A stretch of 64,000 bases of DNA. It comes from Actinostola sp. cb2023 (lineage: Eukaryota; Cnidaria; Anthozoa; Actiniaria; Actinostolidae). Location: NCBI GenBank assembly GCA_033675265.1, contig JAUJYZ010001070.1, positions 1 to 64,000 of the forward strand, read 5' to 3'. Position 1 is the first letter of the stretch. Each line of letters starts with the position of its first letter. Below, one piece after another: positions 24,751-36,566 of this stretch. A program made the translations under genes and the position numbers. The notes beneath the pieces were generated by a model. That model saw only the letters and a program-made list of their open reading frames with translations. It had not been told where the DNA came from and ran no database searches.

Positions 24751-26086
24751 AAGGCACGTTCAAGTTGGACATTGGTTTCAGCGCCAAATTTTATGTAAAT
24801 ATTTTTTTAGCAAAAAAGTTATTCAAATTTCCAAAAAGGGGGTCATGTGCCTCCTTCGCCCCGCCCTAAATCTGCTCCTGCTGGTTGCGATCAGATTCAG
24901 CCAAACCATTTCTGTGTGCTGCTTATACATGAGTGGGAACGTTGGTTTAAATTGATGGAAATCCATTTGGTCGGACATCATGTGATTGTGGGACTAAAAC
25001 ATTTTTTGGGGTTTTTGGTTCTACAATTATTTTTTGGGACTAAAACTAATCCATTGACGGCATTTTCTAACTAAAATCTGCTTCTTTCAATTATATTAAC
25101 TTTGGTTGCAAAGGTGTGACCCCAGAGAATCATGGGAGTTTCTATTTACCAAGTCTTTCGACCTGGATTTTCTGATCTTTCACAAAATATTAATCCAACT
25201 CATTTTGAATGTTACTTGAATTTACTTCACCACAATGTTCTTATTTTAGTATAAGAAGTTCATGAAGAACATGGCTGAAAATCTCCCATAATCCTTCAGG
25301 ATGACACACTTTGCTTAAATTAACTTTGGTTGCAAAGATGTGACCGCAGTGAATCATGGGAGTTACTATTTACCAAGTCTTTCGACCTGAATTTCCTAGT
25401 TCGATCCCTTACCTTCACCGACGCGTCGATACACCATATTAGCGAACCCCCTCCCTACACCAGCCACACAACTACGAGACGGGTCGTCCTTCATGTACGA
25501 CGCATGCGCTGTAGCTCCACTCCAACACTCGCCGTAAAACTGGACCCCAAAGTAAAGGTATCCTTTTCTACGAGCTTGCTCTGCGCAAGGCTTGATGACT
25601 GTATTGTTTAAATCTAACCAATCCATTTCGTCATTTAGGCGATAATTGTGGATGAGTTCGGGTAGGGGCCTGGGTTGTAGTTGGAGGTCACGGTAGCAAC
25701 CGACGGGGACAAAGTCCGTTGAGTCTGGGGACGAAAGCAATTGTAACATTCAAATTATTTACTTATATAAACAAACAGTTTCCTGTCTTAGTGAATACTC
25801 GCATCAGTTGTACCACAGGAAGCCCAATAAAATAACCAATCCCGGTCTACCACAGGAAGCCCAATAAAATAACCAAGCAGCCCATCAAAAATAACGCGCG
25901 CGCAAAATATATATATTTTGATTGAAAATCCTCTGAATAAATCGCCTTGAACAATATAAAGTGATTGATAATATTAGTTGTCGTTCAATAACCCTACCCT
26001 TGGCAACGACATGGCTTCTCACCTGCTTTGCATGGTCCGAAGGCAAGGATCGCTCCGCTTATGAAGAAAGTAATTTGAAAATACAT
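24200..26086 (-). CDS. Paralogue C: secreted WSC-like + D8C protein
   Basis: Three minus-strand exons: 26023-26086 (signal peptide MYFQITFFISGAILAFGPCKA, donor G|GTGAGA), 25413-25724 (WSC-like: VPVGCYRD, LPELIHNYR, DWLDLNN, YFGVQFYGECWSG, CVAGVGRG, MVYRR; acceptor CCCCAG, donor G|GTAAGG) and 24200-24612 (D8C: RECEGYTTLD, AWYRFNGLAG, GGWFNG, VTRKAYF, VRNCGSFYVYKL, MRYCGNG, stop). The 789 nt read through as about 262 residues; both junctions are phase 1. AATAAA lies 11 nt past the stop. One oddity: the D8C cysteine found in B as RKVCF is replaced here (RKAYF), so one disulphide of the fold may be missing. A donor AACG|GTAAGT just before the stop could allow a further exon, but none was recognised. 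A pure GAAC array begins about 85 bp upstream of the start codon. Confidence 0.83.
25098..25400. repeat. ~220-bp direct duplication in paralogue C intron 2
   Basis: AACTTTGGTTGCAAAGGTGT, GAATCATGGGAGTT and TATTTACCAAGTCTTTCGAC occur twice, about 225 bp apart; the second copy runs up to the WSC-like exon donor. Confidence 0.75.
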
Positions 26087-26167
26087 GACTACTACTTAAT
26101 TCTTTGAGTAAGAACAATAATTCCTGAAAATAATGAAATATTAATATAAGTGATGGATAACTGAAGA

Positions 26168-26995
26168 AATGAACGAATGAATGAACGAACGAACGAACGA
26201 ACGAACGAACGAACGAACGAACGAACGAACGAACGAACGAACGAACGAACGAACGAACGAACGAACGAACGAACGAACGAACGAACGAACGAACGAACGA
26301 ACGAACGAACGAACGAACGAACGAACGAACGAACGAACGAACGAACGAACGAACGAACGAACGAACGAACGAACGAACGAACGAACGAACGAACGAATTA
26401 ACGAATGAACGAACGAACGAACGAACGAACGAACGAACGAACGAATGAATGAATGAATGAACGAACGAACGAACGAACGAACGAATGAATGAACGAACGA
26501 ACGAACGAACGAACGAATGAATGAATGAATGAATGAATGAACGAATATGGACGAACGAATGAATGAATGAATGAACGAACGAACGAACGAACGAACGAAT
26601 GAATGAATGAATGAACGAACGAACGAACGAACGAACGAATGAATGAATGAACGAACGAACGAACGAACGAATGAATGAATGAATGAATGAATGAATGAAC
26701 GAATATGGACGAACGAATGAATGAATGAATGAATGAACGAACGAACGAACGAACGAACGAACGAACGAACGAACGAACGAACGAACGAACGAACGAACGA
26801 ACGAACGAACGAACGAACGAACGAATGAACGAACGAACGAACGAACGAACGAACGAATGAATGAATGAATGAACGAACGAACGAACGAACGAATGAATGA
26901 ATTAATGAATGAACGAATATGGACGAACGAATGAATGAACCTACGAACGAATGAACGAACGAACGAAGGAATGAATGAACGAACGAACCAACCAA
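26168..26995. repeat. GAAC/GAAT array upstream of paralogue C
   Basis: About 55 perfect GAAC units first, then alternating GAAC and GAAT blocks with a higher-order insert CGAATATGGACGAACGAATG at 26540, 26699 and 26915. It starts about 85 bp before the C start codon. Confidence 0.92.
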
Positions 26996-26999
26996 CCAA

Positions 27000-29190
27000 C
27001 CAACCAACCAATTCAGTATTGAACGAATGAGTAAATAAATGAAAGAGCTGATGGACGGATGGATTGACGATTGGATAAGTGGCTCTATCTAATTCACAAT
27101 CTCTATGTACTTTCCATTTCTTGAACCCAATTGATCTTCTTTTATATCGATAAAGTTCATAATAGTTCAAAATGCTTTGTATCAAATTTACTGAATAATT
27201 TATAATTAACAAGATTTCTCAGAATAAGCTTTGAATTCACTCGTGCCTTAGAATTCAGCTGCTAAACCCTCTATCCTTCTTTCTCTTACAATCTGATATA
27301 CTTATATAAGCTTCCTTGTCGGTGATATATCCCCATTTTAAACTCGAAATCCTTAGTCATCCCAACAATGTATAAAGACAGTCACAATCCTTACCTTGAA
27401 GGCCACAACTTCGCCAGCAAAAGGCAAACTGACTCAAAGGCAAATTAAGCCTGCGTCCCGATAATGTAAGCTAACTTATAACCCACTAGCATTGCCGTGG
27501 GCCTATAGTTAAGCAAATAGTTGTCAGGATATAGTTCAGAGTGTCATCCTGAAAACTTCATCTCTCAAAAGACTATGAGAAGTGTCTCAGACTGATGAAC
27601 AATGTGATGTCCGATAGTTCGCTAATGGAAAAATGAGAGGCATTTTAAAATCTCTTTTGTTCGAGAGAAAACATGTTGTCAAAAGTCGTGATCTGCGGCA
27701 GTCAGTCAGAAGAACAATTAACTGAGAAAGGCGATTGACATCCGGTGAATGTAGGTACATTTAACGGCTAAAAGGGATTTGACAGACGTTGTATTTTTCA
27801 TCTTTTCATCCATCGTTCTCTTTCCCTCTTTTTCATTATTTTCTTTCTACTTTCTTTCGGTCCAGAGAGAATCCAGTTTTCTGATCAATTTCCCCTGCAT
27901 TGAAAATGAGAGAAATGCATGGAACTTGCTTCGCGGAAATAGATTGCCAATCTTCAAACACCGGAATCACAAATGTTTCGAATTCTGCTTGTATAGTACG
28001 CTTGTTTGCACGAGTGTGGGATAGTTTCGTAGTTAATCACTGCGCATGACCGAACATTTCGTCAAATCCTTCTGCCACCCAACAAGTGGTTCTATAGTCG
28101 TTTTCGTATGAGTGGGAAACCTACGGTACGGAGTTACGGTCACGGTACGGAATCGAAGACATTCTAATTCAACCAATCACAGCGCGCAAAATCGTCGCTC
28201 AACCAACCAGAATGCTCAGACACGGCACTGTCACCGCGCGCGAACCGTACCGTACCGTAACTACTTCCCACTCATATGAAAACAACTCTTTTTATATCGC
28301 CTCACGATTAACTAGAGTATCTCTGGTTGCATAGCGCGCTCAGCATGGGGACGTACTCGTTTGATGATGAGACAGGAAATATTCTTGAGACATGGTTGGA
28401 CTAAAATTGGCCACTTTTGTGACGATTTTATTTGTACTAATAACAAAGGTTACGCCACGCTTGAGTAATAATAAGTACGGATTGTACGCGCGGCGTAACC
28501 ATAGAAACTAATTGAACAGAATTAAGTCTCTTCAGCAAAGGTGGGGAAATTAACCGCCACCTTAGGAAGATAGCTACATCGACTCACACAGGCCGGCGCG
28601 TGGGGAGGTGGAGGGAAATGTTCGAATCAGGTCCGAATCAGAGTCCACGATGGTGTACACAGCAAAAGGGGCTGAATCATAGCCCTCATGGATCTAAGTA
28701 GATCTCACTGCGCACGTGATCAATCTGTGATTGGTTCGCTTTAGCCTCCGCCCTTGGACCACGTGCGACGACAAGTGTTCTATGTCATCGGTACGTAAAT
28801 AATTTTGCAGTCACAAATTATTTTATGATTAATTTGTTTTTAATTAATTTTTGCACTTTAAAAATGAAAATGCCGGGCGGTTCCACGTTGGGACACTTTA
28901 GCGAACTGTCAAAAAGTGAAACCACGTCTTTTCTAAAGTACATCAATTTGTAAGTCAATAATTCCGATATAACTTTCATACTTCATTGAATCGAGTGGTT
29001 CTCATTCACCGACTGACATCTCAGGAAACTAGAAAAACAGTTCATTTCCTTTTGTCGAACAACCAACGACAAATAATGTTAACATTTGTCAGGCGTGAAA
29101 CTACGCACACAGCAAACAAGAGACCAAGCAGCTGGCAACAGACCACCGCAGCTGTCGAGCAAGATCGTCGATGTGAATGAGGATCGAAGT
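27000..29190. other. Intergenic DNA upstream of C and of MYND copy 1
   Basis: Apart from the MITE at 28095-28288 nothing was recognised. C and the MYND locus are divergently placed here. Confidence 0.5.
28095..28288. mobile_element. MITE with GTTTTCGTATGAGTGGGAAA ends
   Basis: Inverted ends GTTTTCGTATGAGTGGGAAA and TTCCCACTCATATGAAAAC with inner CGGTAC repeats. Relatives are at 38950-39113 (left arm) and 56685-56840 (right arm). Confidence 0.65.
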
Positions 29191-29199
29191 CGTCATCTC

Positions 29200-29710
29200 C
29201 AAATTCTGTGTTGATTATCCAGATTTTTTGACGTGTGCAATCATTAAATTCCTTACAGCATCTAGTAAGACGAAAAACCAGAACAATTCGATTTAATTCT
29301 CCCATATATGTATACTGTGTTGAAATTTCTACGTTTTGTATTTTTGATAGAACCATCTCCAAATTCGTAGATTGTCCAGATTTTTTGACGTACAATCATT
29401 AGATTCCTTCAAAAAATGACTTTGGAAAAGATTCTGAGCAGCTACAGCATCTAGTAAGACGAAAAACCAGAAAAATTCGATTTCTCCCATACATTTACTG
29501 TATGGAAATTTGCTACGTTGTGTAATTTTAAAACAAACCATCTTCAAATTCGTAGATTGTCCAGATTTTTTGACGTCCAATCATTAGATTTCTTCAAAAA
29601 ATGACATTGGAAAAGAATCCGAGCAGGTGCAACATTTACTGAGTAAGGCGAAAAATTAGGAAATTAAAATGAAAAGCGATTTCTCCCATATATTTACTGT
29701 ATTGAAATTT
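29200..29710. repeat. ~185-bp tandem repeat upstream of MYND copy 1
   Basis: Three units with GTAGATTGTCCAGATTTTTT, GACGTACAATCATTAGATT and GACGAAAAACCAGAAAAATT. The same repeat stands before copy 2, so it belongs to the tandemly duplicated segment. Confidence 0.75.
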
Positions 29711-29907
29711 CAGACGAATTTCCCGGCGCCAAGAAAGTCAGTGTGGATCACGTGTCGATCACGTGCAAACACTGGAATACTTTAACCCTTGTATTGTGAC
29801 CATGATAACGCGATTCTGAGAAAATGGAACCCCGTCAATTTCTCAGAATCACGTCACATTCTTAGATCAGAATCTACAAAAATCCAAAGCACAGTTTATA
29901 TGTGATT

Positions 29908-31313
29908 TGATGCCCGCCACGTGACGTGCTCTATCTAGCTCTCGACCAATGAGAAAACGGGTTTGACTATGGGGATATAACAATACCATTTGAAGAGTCA
30001 CGTGACTTCGTATTGTTGTTTTTTTAAACAAATTAAATGATCGATTTGAATTATCTTGCGTAGCCAGGATCTCAAGGGAACTGATATTCTTACAGGGAGG
30101 GCCTGTGAGAGCCCCTGGCTACACGGGCTAATTTTCTCTTCATGTTCTTTCTTAGTAAGCAAAGACGACGCAGAATCTGTCACCCAAGCCTGGTATTCGT
30201 TGTATCTGTCACAAGACGTTCATACATTGGTTGTAGGTTGTCTTGAAGACCTGGTACGAATATCTAACTTAGAAGTTATCACACGCGGCATCATGAAAAT
30301 AGACGGCGATGCAGACCAGTTCGACAAGCTCAAAGAAGTCTGGAAAACATGGCTTCGTCTTTCAATAAGACAAGAAAACAACATGTCCCATCAACGACGT
30401 CAGATATTTGCTACTGATGCACAAGACGGAATGAAGTCCCTTCTTAATGAAATTCCAAGAAGACACAGGCGTTCCATGACGGACTGGCTCAGTTACGGCA
30501 TACTTCTGGCTGAGAAGAAGAGAAAGAAAGCAACAAAAGAAAACTTCACATTGCTGGGTTCAACGCTTTATCCACACAACAGTACTGGACCGTTTGTGTA
30601 TAACATTGAATCTGATTGTCTTCCTTTTAATTGCTGGGATTATAAAGATGCCAGCGCTGCGTACCCAGAGTTGAGCGATGTCACTGAGATGTACAACAGA
30701 TATATCACCGACGTCCTAAAATCGTGTATTGAACGTCTTCAGCAGAGCGATGGAATCCACATCTCCTTCATCTTATGCGACTGTACCCAGGTGACCAACT
30801 ACATTCCAGATGCAATGAAGTTTGACAGGACTGACAACGTCGAACCTGTGGGACTACATTGCTCTACCAAGGCTGTTCACCCTACTGAAGCCCTTGCTAA
30901 ATCCACACAACCAGTCAGCAGCGATACTTACAGAGTCACACAACTGGCCACAACAATTCCCGTTTCTTGATCTGCCAACTATTGGGATGATTGATGAGCT
31001 TTCGCGACGAAAGATTTTCCAAGACACTGGCAACAAGAACATTGCAGAATCTCATTGTGTCAATAGCCTTAAAGACTATTGCAGTATAACAGAAGAAGTC
31101 ACGTGCTTTGCTCGTGCATCTCTGCTGGACGATTCAAAGAAATCCACCTCTTTGATTCCATCGTTGGATCAACTTGCCGCTAAATTTGGCCTTAGACCAC
31201 GTGACTTCACTTGCCATGGCAACAAGATTTCTCCATTCCGCTGGCAGCTGAATTGCCGTCGCATTACTATGATACGAGGAACTGAAGTTTCGGTGGAATG
31301 GGTACTTGTCTGA
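29908..31313 (+). pseudogene. MYND/DUF4470-like gene copy 1, lacking its MYND exon
   Basis: The region 30156-31313 is nearly identical to the second coding exon of the intact copy at 32695-36566: AWYSLYLSQDV, VVGCLEDLVRIS, WLRLSIRQENNMSHQRR, PFRWQLNCRRITMIRG. The shared 5' flank (29690-29908) ends at GATTT and joins directly to sequence that in copy 2 lies 2480 bp further on, so the start codon and both zinc fingers are gone. In addition, one extra base near 30832-30838 (GGACTGACAACG against GGATCACAACG in copy 2) shifts the frame, and the C-terminal half continues in another frame from about 30840. A three-base CAG gain near 30741 is harmless. An open frame from 30056 begins in former intron and is not a credible start. 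Unlikely to make a working protein. Confidence 0.8.
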
Positions 31314-32039
31314 GTATGTTGTCGAATCATTTGTTTAAAATGAAGTTTTGTTTATCGTTGTGACCAATTAGATGAGACATTCACGTTAAAATGGCAATGT
31401 TATTCATTGATTATCTTAATGTCAAACATGTCCTAGCTCCCCCCTCGTCCATTCAATAGAGAAGAAATGAGAGAGAGACGAAAATTTATCCGGTATTGAT
31501 CTTTGCGCGCTGCTCCGACGCTCCATTCGCCTAAAATGTAGCCAAGCAAGTGTAACATCAATTGTTTCAACAAAAAAGTATATAGATGTAGATAACAATT
31601 AACTCTTGTATGAACGACAGACTGTGTTTAGACCGATACGGATTGTAGTAACAGTGTAAACCAACTCAAGCACATAAGTTTGTCAGCATTAGAAAGCCTA
31701 TTTTTCAACAATTGTTCTCTGTACGTAGAGAAAAAGCTACAGCTTGGATCTGAAAGCCAAACTCATTGAAACCTGTGAAGGGTGAAAGGGCAGCCGTAAA
31801 ACCGCAAACTTCTCACATGTACTAAGTACCCTTGAAAATGAATGGAAACTGAGAGAATATTACGTAATAATAATAAATAATAATAATAAACTTGATTAAC
31901 GTGTCTTAATTAGTTAGCTTACATTAATTAATTAATTAATTGGCTTAATTAATTGACACCAAAGAGAAGGGTACCGACAGGAATATAATAGGCGAATTCT
32001 TGCACAAAGACTGTCATCTTTGCGTTATTTGAATATGTA

Positions 32040-32490
32040 CTGTATTAAAATTTCTACGTTATGTACTTTTGATAGAACCATCTCCAAATTCGTAGATTGT
32101 CCAGATTTTTTGACGTACAATCATTAGATTTCTTCATAAAATGACAATGGAAAAGATTCTGAGCAGCTGCAGCATCTAGTAAGACGAAAACCCAGAAAAA
32201 TTCGATTTAATTCTCCCATATATGTACTGTGTTGAAATTTCTACGTTATGTATTTTTGATAGAACCATCTCCAAATTCGTAGATTGTCCAGATTTTTTGA
32301 CGAACAATCATTAGATTTATGTAAACCAGTTTGTACTGATAGAACCACCGTGTAGAAATAAAATTTATCTATCTATCTATCTATCTATTTCTTCAAAAAA
32401 TGACTTTGGAAAAGATTCAGAGCAGCTGTAACATTTAGTAAGGCGAAACTGCTCAGGAAAAAGGAAATCTCTCATATATTTACCGTATTG
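32040..32490. repeat. ~185-bp tandem repeat upstream of MYND copy 2
   Basis: Two and a half units of the repeat at 29200-29710, with an extra CTAT microsatellite at about 32365. It ends about 200 bp before the start codon. Confidence 0.75.
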
Positions 32491-32694
32491 AAATTTCAGA
32501 CCAAGTCAGTGTCGATCACGTGTCGATCACGTGCAAACACTGGAACATTGGCATGTTGGACTTTAACCCTTGTGACCATGACAACGCGATTCTGAGAAAA
32601 TGGAACCCCGTCAATTTCTCAGAATCACGTCACATTCTTAGATCAGAATCTACAAAAATCCAAAGCACAGTTTATATGTGATTTTCTAATCGAA

Positions 32695-35600
32695 ATGTTC
32701 TCACAAAATCAGTGTTGGCGGTGTGATAGAGTTACGAGCCAAGGCATGAAGTGTAGCAAGTGTCATATAGCGTTCTATTGTAGCGATCAATGCTCTAGTA
32801 ACGATGAATTTAGACATGGAAGTGACTGCAAAGATGTAGTTGTTCGCTACGTTTGTCATGGATGCAGAAGGCAGATGACTGATCGTGAGAAAATAATGAT
32901 GTGTTCCAACTGCATGAAGGCTTGGTTTTGCGGACAAGAATGTCAGAAAAAGACTTGGAAAACTCACAAAGCAGAATGCAAAGCAATTTCAACTAAAGTG
33001 CAAGAGTTAGCTGTTCGTTTGCGAATCGCAATGGACTCAATAACAGGAATGCACATGCTTTTTAATTATTACTTTGGAAATTCACCAGCTCTAGATTTGC
33101 TTAATCTTCAAATGAATGAAGGTTTCGAGTACAGCGAAGGTCTGCGGCTTCTTCTGTGTGGCGTAGGTGATCTACGAAACGTATGTCTGACGATCAGCAA
33201 ACTACAGAAAACACACCTTGGTAAAGTCGACTTTGTGTTGAATGATATCTGCGCTTGTACGCTTGCAAGAGATGTGCTTCTACTGTATATGCTTTGTAAA
33301 GGTAATTGAATTATTGTTTACAATTTCAATGCACGTTGAACTCATTAGATCGAGTTCAAACCAACTTCCGCATTTGTGGACATTGTCGTGGTCCCGAGGG
33401 AAACAGTTAATTATACCCGAGAATTCGTCTCGGGAAATATTGAGATTCGAGGGAAACAAAATTAACTGTTTCCCGAGGGACCAGTCATTAAGTGTTTTGT
33501 TATATCCCCATAGTCAAATCACAGGCAAACCACAGTGATAAAGTGACATTTGCACTAAAAAATACCGAATAAAACGTGTTTTAATACATTTTAGCCCGAG
33601 TAAATGCACCATTGTTCCCCACCCTCCCTCACTGAGTCGGAATAGGTCAACCGGAGGACGTATATTGTTACAAGGTAGGCAACTTTCAGGATTCCTGTGG
33701 TGAATCTCAAAACAAATCTGCTAAAATATATATCAAATCTTGTGAAAACTCATCCCTAAATCCGTCCAGTTACTAAAATACCTTCAATCTATCATGTCAG
33801 CTCAATTGTTTGGTTGTATTTTGAAGAAAATGCTGGTTTTGGGTCCAAGGACGCAAAAAAACAGCTTTCGTACTATGTGCCGACAGTTAGGCTTCGACCA
33901 GCGCAGTCCTGGGAACGAAAATGTGGAGCAAAAATAACCCGCGTACCCCTTCCCTTGTATTCCTTTACTCGCCTGATCAAATGGACAAACGCAACCCTAC
34001 ATAACATTCGACTTCCGCTTTCGTAACATTTAAATATTCATGGCGTGTGAATTCTTGATGCATGCAAGTTTTGTAAGACGGAATAATACAATACACTGTA
34101 CAATAATTACAAGAAAGCTTGGGTTTCGTTCGTTATAGGTCTTATAGTCAACTGAAATTATGAAGAAAGTACAAGGTGTTTTGTAATTTGTATAATTCAA
34201 TGCAAATATTTCGTTTGCCTTCCCACTGATTATTCGAAATGAATAACGCTTATTTGCGGACTTATTTGACATTAGAATAACAGTAATATAACTAGCAAGC
34301 TCTGCAACATGTGCATTGCAGATAACAATCTGGGACGAAATTCAACTGAGAAGTGAAAGTTAAGAATAACATTCAAAAATGTTACTGTCATTCATCTATA
34401 TGTTGTAGTTTAATTTTTGCTTGTAATTATTGTGCAGTGTATTGTATTATTCCGTCTTGCAAAACTTGCATGCGTCAAAGAATTCACACGCCATGAATAT
34501 TTAAATGTTACGAAAGCGGAAGTCGAATGTTTGCCTATGTAGGGTTGCGTTTGTCCATTTGATCAGGCGAGTAAAGGAATACAAGGGAAGGGGTACGCGG
34601 GTTATTTTTGCTCCACATTTTCGTCCCCAGGACTGCGCTGGTCGAAGCCTAACTGTCGGCACATAGTACGAAAGCTGTTTTTTTTTTGCGTCCTTGGACC
34701 CAAAACCAGCATTTTCTTCAAAATACAACCAAACAATTGAGCTGACATGATAGATTGAAGGTATTTTAGTAACTGGACGGATTTAGGGATGAGTTTTTCA
34801 CAAGATTTGATATATATTTTAGCAGATTTGTTTTGAGATTCACCACAGGAATCCTGAAAGTTGCCTACCTTGTAATAATATACGTCCTCCGGTTGACCTA
34901 TTCCGACTCAGTGAGGGAGGGTGGGGAACAATGGTGCATTTACTCGGGCTAAAATGTATTAAAACACGTTTTATTCGGTATTTTTTAGTGCAAATGTCAC
35001 TTTATCACTGTGGTTTGCCTGTGGTCAAATACTGAAAAAATTGTTGTTAACAACGGCGCCACAAGTATTTTCCATCGACTTTGACCTGATCACGTGCGTT
35101 TATAATACCCATCTCACGCTTCGATCACGTGAACTTATTGCCCGTGCGGGAGTTATTAAGATTTGATGCCCGCCACGTGACGTGCTCTATCTAGCTCTCG
35201 ACCAATGAGAAAACGAATTTGACTATGGGGATATAACAATACCATTTGAAGAGTCACGTGACTTCGTATTGTTTTGTTTTTTAAACAAATTAAATGATCG
35301 ATTTGAATTATCTTGCGTAGCCAGGCTCTCAAGGGAACATTCTCACAGAGAGGGCCTGTGAGAGCCCCTGGCTACACAGGCTAATTTTCTCTTCATGTTC
35401 TTTCTTAGTAAGCAAAAGACGACGCAGAATCTGTCACCCAAGCCTGGTATTCGTTGTATCTGTCACAAGACGTCCATTCATTGGTTGTAGGTTGTCTTGA
35501 AGACCTGGTACGAATATCTAACTTAGAAGTTATCACACGCGGCATCATGAAAATAGACGATGCAGACCAGTTCAACAAGCTCAAAGAAGTCTGGAAAACA

Positions 35601-36566
35601 TGGCTTCGTCTTTCAATAAGACAAGAAAACAACATGTCCCATCAACGACGTCAGATATTTGCTACTGATGCACAAGCACAAGACGGAATGAAGTCCCTTC
35701 TTAATGAAATTCCAAGAAGACACAGGCGTTCCATGACGGATTGGCTCAGTTACGGCGTACTTCTGGCTGAGAAGAAGAGAAAGAAAGCAACAAAAGAAAA
35801 CTTCACATTGCTGGGTTCAACGCTTTATCCACACAACAGTACTGGACCGTTTGTGTATAACATTGAATCTGATTGTCTTCCTTTTAATTGCTGGGATTAT
35901 AAAGATGCCAGCGCTGGGTACCCAGAGTTGAACGATGTCACTGAGATGTACAACAGATATATCACCGACGTCCTAAAAACGTGTATTGAACGTCTTCAGA
36001 GCGATGGAATCCACATCTCCTTCATCTTATGCGACTGTACCCAGGTGACCAACTACATTCCAGATACAATGAAGTTTGACAGGATCACAACGTCCAATCT
36101 CTGGGACTACATTGCTCTACCAAGGCTGTTCACTCTACTGAAGCCCTTGCTAAATCCACACAACCAGTCAGCAGCGATAGTTACAGAGTCACACAACTGG
36201 CCACGACAATTCCCGTTTCTTGATCTGCCAACTATTGGGATGATTGATGAGCTTTCGCGACGAAAGATTTTCCAAGACACTGGCAACAAGAACATTGCAG
36301 AATCTCATTGTGTCAATAGCTTTAAAGACTATTGCAGTATAACAGAAGAAGTCACGTGCTTTGCTCGCGCATCCCTGCTGGACGATTCAAAGAAATCCAC
36401 CTCTTTGATTCCATCGTTGGATCAACTTGCCGCTAAATTTGGCCTTAGACCACGTGACTTCATTTGCCATGGCAACAAGATTTCTCCATTCCGCTGGCAG
36501 CTGAATTGCCGTCGCATTACTATGATACGAGGAACTGAACTTTCAGTGGAATGGGTACTTGTCTGA
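32695..36566 (+). CDS. MYND zinc-finger and DUF4470-like protein (copy 2)
   Basis: Exon 1, 32695-33301, starts with MFSQNQCWRC and codes for two MYND-type zinc fingers (CWRCDR...CSKC...YCSDQC...C, residues about 7-46; CHGCRR...CSNC...FCGQEC...HKAEC, about 54-93), then a DUF4470-like start: FGNSPALDLLNL, LLLCGVGDLRNVCLTISKL, FVLNDICACTLARDVLLLYML. Donor AAAG|GTAATT, phase 1. Exon 2 runs to 36566 and ends ...SVEWVLV. It carries an extra A beside the obvious acceptor TTAG at 35408; using AAAAG with the exon starting at 35419 restores the phase and gives about 584 residues. DUF4470 occurs in DNAAF3 (dynein-arm assembly) and in MYND proteins of unknown role; MYND fingers bind proline-rich peptides. 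Function unknown. The intron holds a 1.5-kb foldback inside an older repeat. Confidence 0.82.
33388..35245. repeat. ~300-bp dispersed repeat interrupted by the 1.5-kb foldback
   Basis: Flanks of the foldback join to form the same sequence as 18004-18320: CATTAAGTGTTTTGTTATAT, CCCCATAGTCAAA, then ACTGAAAAAATTGTTGTTAA, ATGCCCGCCACGTGACGTGC and GGGGATATAACAA. Another piece lies at 29908-29990 in copy 1. Confidence 0.75.
33520..35023. mobile_element. 1.5-kb foldback element, CACAGG ends, 7-bp duplication
   Basis: Starts CACAGGCAAACCACAGTGAT; ends with the complement. Arms of about 550 bp, loop about 370 bp. Flanks GTCAAAT at 33513-33519 and 35024-35030. It lies in the intron of the MYND/DUF4470 gene, inside an older repeat whose uninterrupted relative is at 18004-18320. 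Confidence 0.88.

Noticed and set aside
26019..27212. 397- and 288-codon minus-strand frames rich in Val-Arg-Ser-Phe, and Asn-Glu-Arg-Thr frames on the plus strand
   Set aside because: Translations of the GAAC array; the true signal-peptide exon of paralogue C overlaps one end by chance.
30056..30970. 304-residue frame as a working MYND-locus protein
   Set aside because: Its start lies in former intron, it lacks the MYND exon, and the frame breaks near 30835.
33242..33538. 98-codon frame after the MYND exon
   Set aside because: It reads across the donor at 33301 in another frame into a dispersed repeat.
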